Source: an uncultured Collinsella sp.
GTDB taxonomy: Bacteria; Actinomycetota; Coriobacteriia; Coriobacteriales; Coriobacteriaceae
Direction of reading: 5' to 3'
NCBI GenBank assembly: GCA_959018755.1
Contig: CAUEMA010000011.1
Coordinates: 1 to 64,000, forward strand
DNA length: 64,000 bases
The notes under the pieces were generated by a model. That model saw only the letters and a program-made list of their open reading frames with translations, ran no database searches and was not told where the DNA came from. Shown here one piece after another: positions 32,460 to 41,648 of the stretch (position 1 is its first letter; the number at the start of each line of letters is the position of its first letter). Position numbers and translations under genes: made by a program.

Positions 32460-33323
32460 ATGCCCATGATCAAGATGTTTGCGAGCGACTTAGACGGAAC
32501 GCTGCTGAACACCCTGCACGAGGCGGATGGGACCATCCGCCGTGCCATTCGCGAGCTGACTGAGGCGGGACTCCACGTGGTTCCCGCGACCGGGCGCTCG
32601 ACGTTGCCAATCGGCGAGCATGGCTTTACGGGCCTGGCGCTTGACGCCTGCTGCTCCAATGGATCAATCGTGCGCGACAGCCATGGCGAGGTGCTCAAGA
32701 CCTGGACCATCGACCCGCAGATTACCGAGGAGCTGCTCAAGGCGTTCCCGGACATTTGCTTCGACTGCTCCACGCCCGATGGCATGTTCTCGAGCGGTTC
32801 GTTCGAGATACACCAGGCGGGTTTTAAGAAGGACAGCCCTATCAAGCGCATCGTGATGCGCGGCATGCGCGCGCGTGGCGGCTATCACGAGGAGCAGTAT
32901 TTCGATCAGTCGATCGGCGACATCTTGCGCCACGATGTTTGCAAGATCAACTGCCGCGTGACCTCGCCCGAGCTGGAGTGCGACCTTAAGGCATATTTGG
33001 CTGAGCGCTCGGACCGTGTGGTCAACGCGCCGTTTGATCCGGTGATGTTTGAGATCACGGACGTGGCGTGCAACAAGGGCGAGAGTGTGGCTTGGCTGGC
33101 GGGCTACTACGGTATTGCCGAGGACGAGGTCGCGGTTTACGGCGACGGCGGCAACGACATTGCCATGCTCAAACGTTTCCGCCACAGCTACGCGACCAAA
33201 AACGCAAGCGATGCAGCTAAGGCCGCCGCGAGCGCGACCATCGGCAGCTGCATGGTCCACGCCGTCCCCAAACACATGCTCGCCACCATGCGCAAGCAAA
33301 ACTCCCGCACTGTCATCGAATAA
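32460..33323 (+). CDS. HAD superfamily (Cof-type) phosphatase
   Basis: 287 residues. Motif I FASDLDGTLLN (about 7), motif II VPATGRS (about 42) and motif IV GDGGNDIAML (about 230) define a Cof/IIB-type HAD hydrolase acting on sugar phosphates or flavin nucleotides. GGAG lies 4-5 nt before the ATG at 32460; a second ATG at 32466 is possible. A perfect hairpin begins directly after the stop. Confidence 0.9.
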   Translation: MPMIKMFASDLDGTLLNTLHEADGTIRRAIRELTEAGLHVVPATGRSTLPIGEHGFTGLALDACCSNGSIVRDSHGEVLKTWTIDPQITEELLKAFPDICFDCSTPDGMFSSGSFEIHQAGFKKDSPIKRIVMRGMRARGGYHEEQYFDQSIGDILRHDVCKINCRVTSPELECDLKAYLAERSDRVVNAPFDPVMFEITDVACNKGESVAWLAGYYGIAEDEVAVYGDGGNDIAMLKRFRHSYATKNASDAAKAAASATIGSCMVHAVPKHMLATMRKQNSRTVIE

Positions 33324-33352
33324 TGTGACAAAGGGACAGTCCCTTTGTCACA
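33324..33352. repeat. Perfect GGGACAG hairpin after the HAD gene
   Basis: TGTGACAAAGGGA pairs with TCCCTTTGTCACA around a CAG loop, immediately after the TAA. It is the tightest member of the GGGACAG group and may end the transcript. Confidence 0.7.
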
Positions 33353-33387
33353 TCCAAAATATTGCCTTTACGTGTTGATGCACACGG

Positions 33388-33415
33388 TGTGCAATAATAC
33401 TCGCACTGTGCAATA
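33388..33415. promoter_or_regulatory. Direct repeat TGTGCAATA before tetR
   Basis: TGTGCAATA occurs at 33388-33396 and 33407-33415, 19 bp apart (about two helical turns). Each overlaps a small palindrome (CACACGGTGTG, GCACTGTGC). The second ends 30 bp before the TetR start. Candidate operator for autoregulation. Confidence 0.45.
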
Positions 33416-33444
33416 GCGCACAGGTTGAGTAACAAGGAGGACGC

Positions 33445-34155
33445 TTGTCCCAGCTCGAGAAATGCGATCGCCGGTCCCTTCGCTCGCAGCGTGCCCTTCG
33501 CCAGGCACTTGCCAGCGAGCTTGCCGAAAGCGGCGACCTTTCGCGCATTAATGTCGCGTCGCTCACCGAGCGCGCTGGCCTTACGCGCCGCACGTTCTAT
33601 TCGCACTACCGCGATATCCCTGACTTTATCAGCCAGATCGAGAACGGCCTGCTTGCCGAGATTCGCGAGCGGGTGGAGCTTATCACCGCAGCTCAATTAC
33701 CCGATCTTTACCGCAACATCGACGAGCTCGAGCCGGCACCCGGTTCGGTTGAGCTGCTGCGCTATCTTGCGGCTAATCGCGACCTTATCGGGGCCCTGCT
33801 GGGCCCGGGCGGCGACCCCGCCTTTATTAAAAAGATCATCGATACCGCCCGCGAGGCCGTGGTGCCGCGTGCACAGACGGGCATTTTGGGTTTGGCACTG
33901 GGCACCTTCTTTGACTACTACGTCACCTATGTTGTGAGTGCCGAGGTCGGCATGATCCAGCGTTGGTTTGAGCGTGACCTTTCCGAATCGCCCGAGACCA
34001 TGGCGCGCATTATGACGGTCATCGCTTTTGTGCGCCCTGGTGACCTGTATGGCCAACCCATCGATATCAACGTGCCGGAATACGGCATGAAGCTATTGAA
34101 TCTGCAGCTCGAGGACGCGGCCGACACCGCCGCAGCCGTCGAGTCCAACAACTAA
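33445..34155 (+). CDS. TetR/AcrR family regulator
   Basis: 236 residues with a TTG start; AGGAGG lies 5 nt upstream. The N-terminal helix-turn-helix (about 25-55: INVASLTERAGLTRRTFYSHYRDI) is followed by an all-helical ligand domain. The stop is 12 nt before the giant activase gene, so the two form an operon, and the regulator probably controls it in response to an acyl-CoA or fatty-acid-like ligand (inference from context). Confidence 0.87.
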   Translation: MSQLEKCDRRSLRSQRALRQALASELAESGDLSRINVASLTERAGLTRRTFYSHYRDIPDFISQIENGLLAEIRERVELITAAQLPDLYRNIDELEPAPGSVELLRYLAANRDLIGALLGPGGDPAFIKKIIDTAREAVVPRAQTGILGLALGTFFDYYVTYVVSAEVGMIQRWFERDLSESPETMARIMTVIAFVRPGDLYGQPIDINVPEYGMKLLNLQLEDAADTAAAVESNN

Positions 34156-34167
34156 GAGGAGAGACAG

Positions 34168-37100
34168 ATGAGCAAACTCGTCGAGGGCATCAAGGACCGC
34201 ATGGTCGCTGCCGCACGCGAGGCCGCGCCCGCCGTGGTGGACGCCGCGCAGAAGGCCGCGACCGCGGCTGCCGAGAAAGTTGCCGAGGCAGTTGCCGATG
34301 CCAAGAACGCGGCAGGGGAGACGTCCATCGCCAGTGAGCCCGCCACCGCCACCGAGCCCGTAGCCGCCGCCCACGCCCCCGAAGGCGCGATCTTCAACCC
34401 CGGCAACGCCCACGGCAACCTGCACCTGGGCATCGACGTGGGCTCCACCACCGTTAAGCTCGCCGTGCTCAACGACGACAACCAGATCGTCTACGCCAAG
34501 TACCAGCGCCACCACACCGACGTCCGTGCCTGCGCCCGCGACCTGTTCGAGGGCGCTGCGACCGTGCTGCCGACGGCCCAGATGACCTGCGCCATCACCG
34601 GCTCGGGCGGCCTGCTGCTGTCCCAGTGGCTCGACCTGGAGTTTGTCCAGGAGGTCATCGCCAGTAAGCGCGCCGTCGAGACCCTTATCCCGGCCACCGA
34701 CGTCGCCATCGAGTTGGGTGGCGAAGACGCCAAGATCATCTACTTCGATAATGGCATTGAGCAGCGCATGAACGGCACCTGCGCCGGCGGCACGGGCGCG
34801 TTCATCGACCAGATGGCAACCCTGCTGCACACTGACGCCAGCGGCCTTAACGAACTCGCGGCCAACGCCACCACCATCTATCCCATCGCCAGCCGCTGCG
34901 GCGTTTTTGCCAAGACCGACGTGCAGCCGCTGCTCAACGAGGGCGCCCGCCCCGAGGACGTGGCCGCCTCCATCTTCCAGGCTGTCGTGACTCAGACCAT
35001 CTCGGGCTTGGCGTGCGGCCGTCCCATCCGCGGCAACGTCGCCTTCCTGGGCGGCCCGCTGCAGTACCTCTCCGAGCTGCGCCACCGCTTCTACCTCACG
35101 CTCAATCTGGACGAGGAGCACCGCATTGTGCCCCAAAACGCCCACCTGTTTGTGGCGAGCGGCGCCGCCATGGCGCACGAGTCCAACAAGCTCAGCACGT
35201 TCCCTCAGCTCATCGAGGCCATCGATGCCCTGGGTGACACGCAGGGTGCCGAGGTCGAGCGTCTGGATCCGCTCTTTGCCACTGACGAGGACTTTGCCGA
35301 GTTCAAGGGTCGCCACGACCAGGAAGTCGTCCCCAAGGGCAAGCTCGACGGCTACACCGGCCGCGTGTTCATCGGCATCGACGCCGGCTCCACCACCATG
35401 AAGGCCGCACTCGTGGGCGAGGACGGCCAGCTGCTGCACACCTGGTACGGCAACAACAACGGCGACATCCTAGGCACGGCCAAGGTCATCATGGCCGATT
35501 TCTACAACCATATCCCTGCCGGCTGCACCATCGGCCACGTGACCACTACCGGCTATGGCGAGGCACTGCTCATCGAAGCCCTCAAGGCCGACTCCGGCGA
35601 GATCGAGACCGTTGCGCACCTGCGCGGCGCCAAGGCGTTCCTGCCCGGCGTCGAGTTTATTCTGGACATTGGCGGCCAGGACATGAAGTGTCTGCGCGTC
35701 AAGGACGGCGTTATCGAGCACATCATGCTCAACGAGGCCTGCTCGTCGGGTTGCGGTAGCTTTATCGAGAGCTTCGCCGTCTCTATGAACATGGACGTGC
35801 GCGCGTTCGCCGACGCCGCCATCCATGCCAAGGCCCCGGTCGACCTAGGCAGTCGCTGCACGGTCTTTATGAACTCGCGCGTCAAACAGGCGCAAAAGGA
35901 AGGCGCCACGGTGGGCGACATCGCGGCCGGCCTGTCCTATTCCGTCATCAAGAATGCCCTGTTCAAGGTCATTAAGCTGCGCGATCCCAAGGAGATCGGC
36001 AGCCAGGTGATCGTCCAGGGCGGCACCTTTATGTCCGATGCCACGCTGCGCGCATTTGAGCAGCTCACCGGCGTTCATGCCGTGCGTCCCGACATCGCCG
36101 GCTGCATGGGCGCCTACGGTGCGGCCCTGCTCGCCCGCGATCGCGCCGGCGCCGACGGCACCTCGACCATTCTTTCTGCCGAGGACATCGCGCACCTTAC
36201 CGTGACGCAAAAGCATGTCCGCTGCGGCCGTTGCTCTAACAACTGCCAGCTTACCGTCAACGACTTTGGCGGCGGCAGGCGCTTCATTACCGGCAACCGC
36301 TGCGAGAAGGGCGCCGGCCACAAAAAGCAAAAGACCGAGGCCCCCAACCTCTTCAAAAAGAAAAACGAGCTGCTCTTTAACCGCGAGGTGCTGAGCCCCG
36401 ACGAGGCCCCGCGCGGCACCGTCGGCATCCCGCGCGCGCTCAACATGTACGAGAACTACCCCTTCTGGCACGCGTTCTTTACGCGCCTGGGCTTTAGCGT
36501 GCAGCTGTCCGACCAGTCGAGCAAGAAGACCTACCAGGCGGGCATCGAGTCCATGCCGTCCGAGAGCGTGTGCTACCCGGCAAAGATGAGCCACGGCCAT
36601 GTGATGAACCTCATCGACCGCGATGTCGACTTCATCTGGATGCCGTGCGTGCGCTGGGAGCGCAAGGAGGATCCGACGGCTGGCAACTGTTACAACTGCC
36701 CCATCGTCATGAGCTACCCCACAGCGCTGGCGCTCAACATCGACGAGATTCGCGAACAGAACATCGAGTTCCTGTATCCGTTTGTGCCGTATCACGATAA
36801 GACCGAGCTTAAGCGCCGTCTGTACCAGGTGCTCGCCGTCGACCGTGTGGCCGATGCGCAAGCCGGTCGCGGTCGCGTGCGCGGTCCCAAGATCACGCGC
36901 TCCGAGGTCGATGCCGCCGTCAACGCTGCTTTTGAGGCCGACGCGCGTTTCCACGAGGATATCCAGACCATGGGCGAGGAGGCTCTTAAGTGGGTCGAGG
37001 ACCATGGCGGTCACGGCATCGTGCTCGCCGGTCGTCCCTACCATAACGACCCCGAGATCAACCACGCCCTGCCCGAACTTATCTCGAGCTTTGGCTTTGC

Positions 37101-38949
37101 GGTCTTTACCGAGGATTCGCTTGCGCATCTGGTAAAGCCCGAGCGTCCGATTCGCGTCGTCGACCAGTGGATGTACCACAGCCGCCTGTACGCCGTCGCC
37201 CGTTTTGTGACGATGCGCAACGACCTGGACCTGATCCAGCTCAATTCCTTCGGCTGCGGCCTGGACGCTCTGACCACCGATCAGGTGCAGGAGATTCTGG
37301 AAGCCAGCGGCAAGATCTACACCGTGCTTAAGATCGACGAGGTGTCTAACCTGGGTGCCGCGCGCATCCGCATCCGCTCGCTCATGGCAGCGCTCAAGGA
37401 CCAGGAGGCCGAGCGCCTGGCCGATGCCACGGCCGCGGGCGAGGCCTACGAGCAAGGCGATGCCGCGCCGGTGGCGCCCTCCACGGATGCCCCCGCGTTC
37501 GCGAGCCGCAAGTACACGTTTGAGGCGCAGCGTGAGAGTGCTTCGACCGCGTGGCCCAAGGTGCCCTTTACCGAGCAGATGCGCGAGGAGGGCTACACCA
37601 TCCTGTGCCCGCAGATGGCGCCGATTCACTTTGACCTGGTCAAAGAGGTGTTCCGCGGTGCCGGCTACAACTTGGAGCTGCTGCCCTCGACCGACCACGA
37701 TGCCGTCGAGGCTGGCCTGCGCTACGTGAACAATGACATTTGCTATCCGTCGATCCTGGTGACGGGCCAGATTATGGAGGCCATCGAGAGCGGTCGGTAC
37801 GATCTGTCCAAGACAGCCGTGGTTATCAGCCAGACCGGCGGCGGCTGCCGTGCCACCAACTACATCGCACTCATCCGCAAGGCCCTGCGCGAGAGCGGCC
37901 ACCCCGAGATCCCGGTGATCTCGCTTTCGGCCGTGGCGCTCGGTGAGGACAACCCCGGCTTTAAGATTACGCCGGCACTGCTTAAGCAGGCAGTCTACGC
38001 AGTGCTCTTTGGTGACGTCATGATGCAGATGCTCTATCGTTGCCGCCCGTACGAGGCCACGCCCGGTGCCGCCAACGCACTCTACGAGGAGTACATGGCG
38101 CGCGCCCGCAAGCTGGCGCCTAAGTTCAACAGGCGCAACTACACCAAGTTGTGCCGCGAGGCCATCCGCGCGTTCGACACCATGCCGCTTGTGGGCGAGG
38201 GTACCAAGCCGCGCGTGGGCGTGGTTGGCGAGATCCTGGTCAAGTTCCATCCCACGGCCAACAACCACGTGGTCGATGTCATTGAGCGCGAGGGCTGCGA
38301 GGCCGTGGTACCGGGCCTGCTCGACTTCTTCCTGTACTCCATGAGCAACGCCGAGCTTCAAAAAGACGAGCTGGGAAGCTCTGCCACGGCGCGCGCTAGC
38401 ATGCAGGCGCTCATTAAGCTGGTGGACTGGATGCGCACGCCGGTGGAGGAGATGCTCGAAAAGTCCCGCCGCTTCGAGGCGCCCGAGCGCATTGGCACCA
38501 TGGCGGACAAGGCTCGTACGGTGCTTTCGGTGTGCAACAACATGGGCGAAGGCTGGCTGCTCACGGCCGAGATGCTCGACCTGATCGACCACGGTGCGCC
38601 CAACATCATCTGCACGCAGCCCTTCGCGTGCCTGCCCAACCACGTAGTGGGTAAGGCCGTGATCAAGGAGCTGCGCCGCCAGCATCCCGAGAGCAACATC
38701 GTCGCGGTGGACTACGATCCCGGCGCGTCCGAGGTCAACCAGCTCAACCGCATTAAGCTCATGATCAGCGTGGCCAAGGAAAACATGCGCGCCGGCAAGG
38801 GCTTTAAGCTCGAGAAGGTGGCGCCGCTCGCGATGGACGAGGTCACCGGCCAGATGCGTGCCCACGATGGCTGCGTGAGCTGCGGCTCGGTCGACGAGAG
38901 TGCCGTGGCGTCGGTCGCTGAGCGCCTGGGACGCGGCATTAAGAAGTAA
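34168..38949 (+). CDS. Giant acyl-CoA dehydratase activase (BadF/HgdC type) fusion
   Basis: 1593 residues. An Ala-rich, charged N-terminal segment (1-80) is followed by two ASKHA ATPase domains: LGIDVGSTTVKLAVL (about 86) and FIGIDAGSTTMKAAL (about 400). Their cluster regions are GTCAGGTGAFIDQ (about 211) and ACSSGCGSFIESF (about 528). A Cys-rich CGRCSNNC...GNRCEKG block (about 685-713) precedes DUF2229-like and dehydratase-related domains, with ESVCYPAKMSHGH (about 797) and VNNDICYPS (about 1190). In the HgdC family such activases drive an electron into (R)-2-hydroxyacyl-CoA dehydratases by ATP hydrolysis. The substrate here is unknown. A strong terminator follows. Confidence 0.88.
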   Translation: MSKLVEGIKDRMVAAAREAAPAVVDAAQKAATAAAEKVAEAVADAKNAAGETSIASEPATATEPVAAAHAPEGAIFNPGNAHGNLHLGIDVGSTTVKLAVLNDDNQIVYAKYQRHHTDVRACARDLFEGAATVLPTAQMTCAITGSGGLLLSQWLDLEFVQEVIASKRAVETLIPATDVAIELGGEDAKIIYFDNGIEQRMNGTCAGGTGAFIDQMATLLHTDASGLNELAANATTIYPIASRCGVFAKTDVQPLLNEGARPEDVAASIFQAVVTQTISGLACGRPIRGNVAFLGGPLQYLSELRHRFYLTLNLDEEHRIVPQNAHLFVASGAAMAHESNKLSTFPQLIEAIDALGDTQGAEVERLDPLFATDEDFAEFKGRHDQEVVPKGKLDGYTGRVFIGIDAGSTTMKAALVGEDGQLLHTWYGNNNGDILGTAKVIMADFYNHIPAGCTIGHVTTTGYGEALLIEALKADSGEIETVAHLRGAKAFLPGVEFILDIGGQDMKCLRVKDGVIEHIMLNEACSSGCGSFIESFAVSMNMDVRAFADAAIHAKAPVDLGSRCTVFMNSRVKQAQKEGATVGDIAAGLSYSVIKNALFKVIKLRDPKEIGSQVIVQGGTFMSDATLRAFEQLTGVHAVRPDIAGCMGAYGAALLARDRAGADGTSTILSAEDIAHLTVTQKHVRCGRCSNNCQLTVNDFGGGRRFITGNRCEKGAGHKKQKTEAPNLFKKKNELLFNREVLSPDEAPRGTVGIPRALNMYENYPFWHAFFTRLGFSVQLSDQSSKKTYQAGIESMPSESVCYPAKMSHGHVMNLIDRDVDFIWMPCVRWERKEDPTAGNCYNCPIVMSYPTALALNIDEIREQNIEFLYPFVPYHDKTELKRRLYQVLAVDRVADAQAGRGRVRGPKITRSEVDAAVNAAFEADARFHEDIQTMGEEALKWVEDHGGHGIVLAGRPYHNDPEINHALPELISSFGFAVFTEDSLAHLVKPERPIRVVDQWMYHSRLYAVARFVTMRNDLDLIQLNSFGCGLDALTTDQVQEILEASGKIYTVLKIDEVSNLGAARIRIRSLMAALKDQEAERLADATAAGEAYEQGDAAPVAPSTDAPAFASRKYTFEAQRESASTAWPKVPFTEQMREEGYTILCPQMAPIHFDLVKEVFRGAGYNLELLPSTDHDAVEAGLRYVNNDICYPSILVTGQIMEAIESGRYDLSKTAVVISQTGGGCRATNYIALIRKALRESGHPEIPVISLSAVALGEDNPGFKITPALLKQAVYAVLFGDVMMQMLYRCRPYEATPGAANALYEEYMARARKLAPKFNRRNYTKLCREAIRAFDTMPLVGEGTKPRVGVVGEILVKFHPTANNHVVDVIEREGCEAVVPGLLDFFLYSMSNAELQKDELGSSATARASMQALIKLVDWMRTPVEEMLEKSRRFEAPERIGTMADKARTVLSVCNNMGEGWLLTAEMLDLIDHGAPNIICTQPFACLPNHVVGKAVIKELRRQHPESNIVAVDYDPGASEVNQLNRIKLMISVAKENMRAGKGFKLEKVAPLAMDEVTGQMRAHDGCVSCGSVDESAVASVAERLGRGIKK

Positions 38950-38977
38950 CTGGCCTGCTTTGGGCTAGATATGAGAC

Positions 38978-39014
38978 AAACGGGTGGTAGCCGTACCGGC
39001 TACCACCCGTTTTT
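38978..39014 (+). terminator. Terminator after the activase gene
   Basis: AAACGGGTGGTAGCC pairs with GGCTACCACCCGTTT around GTACC, then TTTT. A-rich on the left, so it may also work on the minus strand. Confidence 0.93.
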
Positions 39015-39066
39015 GCTGGACATATGTTGCGTAAATCGTTTTGTCGCAGCCTTCTGTGCACTCGAA

Positions 39067-39196
39067 TTTCGGAAGTGCGGGAAAAAACGCGAACCTCCTG
39101 AGCACACCGCCTTTTTAGACTCTCGCGACCTGCGGTTTTGTTGTAAAAAAAGCCGGTCTGGTCGGCGAAACCCGATTTTTTCCCGCACTTCCGAAA
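39067..39196. repeat. Long inverted repeat with GGAAGTGCGGG arms
   Basis: Perfect 21-bp arms (39067-39087 and 39176-39196, core TTTCGGAAGTGCGGG) flank 88 nt without long open frames. The 416-base gap 38950-39365 holds only this element and the activase terminator. Confidence 0.78.
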
Positions 39197-39365
39197 ACAG
39201 CGGTTCAGCAGCGCCAAAAAATGCCCTAAAAATCGAGAGTTAATGAACAGGTGTAGCCGTTCGCCGCAAATTACCGTCCGTTTATAGAACCCACCCCCAG
39301 CGTGCTGTCCCCTTACGGTTGAATAAATACACATCTATGGAATTACGTAAGAGAGGACTGTTCCT

Positions 39366-40325
39366 ATGAGCTACAAGACCGTTTGCGTTGCCGGCGGCGG
39401 CGTGCTGGGAAGCCAGATTGCCTTTCAGGCAGCCTACTGCGGCTTTGATGTAACGATTTGGCTGCGCAGCGAGGGCAGCATCGGCCGTACCCAGCCCAAG
39501 ATTGATCACGTGCGCGAGGAGTACATCGCTGCTATCGAGGGCATGGCGGACGGCACGGGCGAGTGGTGCGCCGGTATCGCCGATAGCGGCAAGCCCTTCG
39601 ACAAGGAGGCGGCACTCGCCGCCGTCGAGCGTGCCTACTCCACGCTCAAGCTGGAGCTCAATCTTGCAAAGGCAGTGGCCGACGCCGACCTGGTCATCGA
39701 GTCCATGGCCGAGGACACCCAGGCAAAGATCGACTTCTACAAGAAGCTTGCCCCGGTTCTCCCGCAAAAGACCGTCGTCGTGACCAATTCCTCCACGCTG
39801 CTGCCGAGTACCTTTGCCAAGTACACCGGCCGCCCCGAGAAGTACCTGTCGCTGCACTTTGCCAACTCTATCTGGAAGAACAACATGACCGAGGTCATGG
39901 CCCAGAGCCAAACCGACAAGCGCTACTTCGACGAGCTCGTCGACTTCGCCAACGATATCCGCATGCTTGCCCTGCCCGTCAACAAGGAAAAGAACGGCTA
40001 CCTGCTCAATTCCATGCTGGTGCCGTGGCTGCTTTCGGGCCTTGACCTGTATGTCTCGGGCGTGAGCGACCCCAAGAGCATCGATCTCGCGTGGACGCGC
40101 GGCACCGGCGCTCCCAAGGGTCCGTTTCGCGTATTCGACACGGTGGGTATCCAGACGGCCTACAACATCGTCATGCAGTATCAGAAGGTCCCGGGCCTGG
40201 TGAGCCCGCTGCTCAAGAAGATGATGATGCCCTACAACTTTAAGGCTATGGCATCCGTCCTCAAGAAAATGCTCGACGAAGGTAAGCTGGGCGAAAGCTC
40301 GGGCGAGGGCTTCTTCAAGTACTAA
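39366..40325 (+). CDS. 3-hydroxyacyl-CoA dehydrogenase
   Basis: 319 residues. The NAD-binding motif is VAGGGVLGSQIAFQAA (about 8), followed by the typical VIESMAEDTQAKIDFYKKL and NSSTLLPS. LHFANSIWKNNMTEV replaces the common HFFNPVxxMxLVEV, so the substrate may differ from ordinary beta-oxidation. The C-terminal helical domain includes NSMLVPWLLSGLDLYVSG. It lies downstream of the activase but after its terminator, so it has its own promoter. A shared acyl-CoA pathway is inferred. Confidence 0.87.
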   Translation: MSYKTVCVAGGGVLGSQIAFQAAYCGFDVTIWLRSEGSIGRTQPKIDHVREEYIAAIEGMADGTGEWCAGIADSGKPFDKEAALAAVERAYSTLKLELNLAKAVADADLVIESMAEDTQAKIDFYKKLAPVLPQKTVVVTNSSTLLPSTFAKYTGRPEKYLSLHFANSIWKNNMTEVMAQSQTDKRYFDELVDFANDIRMLALPVNKEKNGYLLNSMLVPWLLSGLDLYVSGVSDPKSIDLAWTRGTGAPKGPFRVFDTVGIQTAYNIVMQYQKVPGLVSPLLKKMMMPYNFKAMASVLKKMLDEGKLGESSGEGFFKY

Positions 40326-40380
40326 AAAATGACATCTCGGGGACGGAGGAAAACGGATCATTTTCGGCCGCCAACAGTGA

Positions 40381-40884
40381 GAAGATGGACCCAGAAATAG
40401 AAAGGAGTGGCAATGGGCCGGCTCGGGCTTTGAGGACAAGCTGCTGCAAGCCCAGGGCGATTTTTCGCTCAACGCGGGCCAGCACAGCGTGACCTATCTG
40501 CCAAACGACAAGACGGCAACGACCGGTCGCTACCAGGTGCTGCTGTACGACAACAACTTTGGCGCGGCCAAGAGCTACCCCAAGTTCGACTGGGGCCAGC
40601 TGGGCGCCGCGGTGGTGACCGACTATAGCAAGGGCACGCATTCGTTTGGGCGCATCTTTACGGTGGACGAGACCGCGCGCACCTACGAGCTTGTGGACCA
40701 GATCGCAGTGCCGTTCTCGGGCTACGTAAGCAGCGCACAGCGCGTTGGCGATTCGAATAGTATGCTCGTGGCTTCGGGCCAGGCCAAGACCTTCACCGAG
40801 TACGATCGGTACGGTCTGGCCATCACCACCTACGAGATGGAAGCCGAATAGTACATCTACCGCGTGTACAAGTACGAGCTGTAG
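40381..40884 (+). pseudogene. Remnant of an aryl-sulfate sulfotransferase
   Basis: One open frame from 40381 to the stop at 40849-40851 has no suitable start codon and reads NAGQHSVTYLPN, YQVLLYDNNFGAAK and GRIFTVDETARTYELV. These match the C-terminal blades of ASST-type arylsulfotransferases (GQHA... DNG...). After the TAG the same frame continues YIYRVYKYEL to the next stop at 40882-40884, the usual family end, so the TAG is internal. The N-terminal two-thirds, including the catalytic His region, are absent. Upstream, 40326-40364 shows weak AAAATGA/TCATTTT arms, perhaps a deletion scar. Confidence 0.75.
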
Positions 40885-41073
40885 AGCCGCGCTTAGGTTT
40901 GACCAATGGAGTATGAAAACACGCCGTTCGTCGATGTCCCCTCCGCGAATGGCAGCCATATGGTTTGATGTCAGAAACATATAGTGTCGACAGCCTACTG
41001 GCGACGTTCCCCCTGATATCGGAGGTTCCAGGTATGTTTCGCGCTCCGTTAAACAACTATCGGTTGGGCTAAC

Positions 41074-41523
41074 ATGGGTCGCCGTGCTACTTCGATAACC
41101 CTTGCAGTGGTCTGCCTGGCTGTGCTCCTGGGCGCTACAGGGCTGTTTGCTATAAGCCGAGAAACGTCCTATATGCAGGAATGCGCTTCCGAAGGGTTTG
41201 CCATTGATGGTTACTATCGGGATGACAAAACGAGTCGGGAAACCCTGGCTTTTCTTGAGGAGGACAACTGTCGATGGCAGCTGGTCGACCAAGACGGAAT
41301 CTGCGCAGACGGGCAGTTTAAGCGTATGGACGACCCCAATATCCTGGTGTTAAAGAGGGAAAACGGCGAAGAATTCGGTACGGTCCACGTGGCGTATATG
41401 TCACGCCGACGCGAGCAAGGCCAGCTCTATCTATTTAGAAATAGCAAAGTGACCCGATTTTATCTGGTGAGCACCAAACCTGCGTTTACGGTGGAGTCTG
41501 GCGATGTCGATCCGGCCAGTTGA
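41074..41523 (+). CDS. Hypothetical secreted or membrane-anchored protein
   Basis: 149 residues. MGRRATSITLAVVCLAVLLG at the N-terminus is a signal anchor; no lipobox Cys is seen. The rest is a small beta-rich domain (IDGYYRDDKTSRETLAF, then WQLVDQDGICADGQF) of a kind seen in exported lipocalin-like or YxeA-like proteins, but I cannot assign a family. No strong ribosome site precedes the ATG. A hairpin terminator candidate lies at 41544-41578. Confidence 0.6.
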   Translation: MGRRATSITLAVVCLAVLLGATGLFAISRETSYMQECASEGFAIDGYYRDDKTSRETLAFLEEDNCRWQLVDQDGICADGQFKRMDDPNILVLKRENGEEFGTVHVAYMSRRREQGQLYLFRNSKVTRFYLVSTKPAFTVESGDVDPAS

Positions 41524-41543
41524 TTCACGGCAATAAAACGGCG

Positions 41544-41578
41544 AGCGGGGCGCGGGTGTGAACTGAACCCCGCTATTT
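41544..41578 (+). terminator. Possible terminator
   Basis: AGCGGGG (41544-41550) pairs with CCCCGCT (41568-41574) with a 17-nt loop, then ATTT. Weak because of the long loop. Confidence 0.45.
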
Positions 41579-41648
41579 GCTCGTGTCCGTATCGCGTCTG
41601 CGCCTCGTCGTAGCTTGCATCCGTGCGAGCGTTCATCCCGCGCCGGCA

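Noticed and set aside
35845..38865. Open frame of about 1,000 codons on the minus strand inside the activase gene
   Set aside because: It is the mirror of a GC-rich coding sequence: His/Arg/Gly/Leu-rich, without motifs. The plus-strand protein has clear domains over the whole stretch.
40326..40364. Further member of the palindrome families
   Set aside because: Only 7-bp AAAATGA/TCATTTT arms with a long spacer; too weak to call alone.
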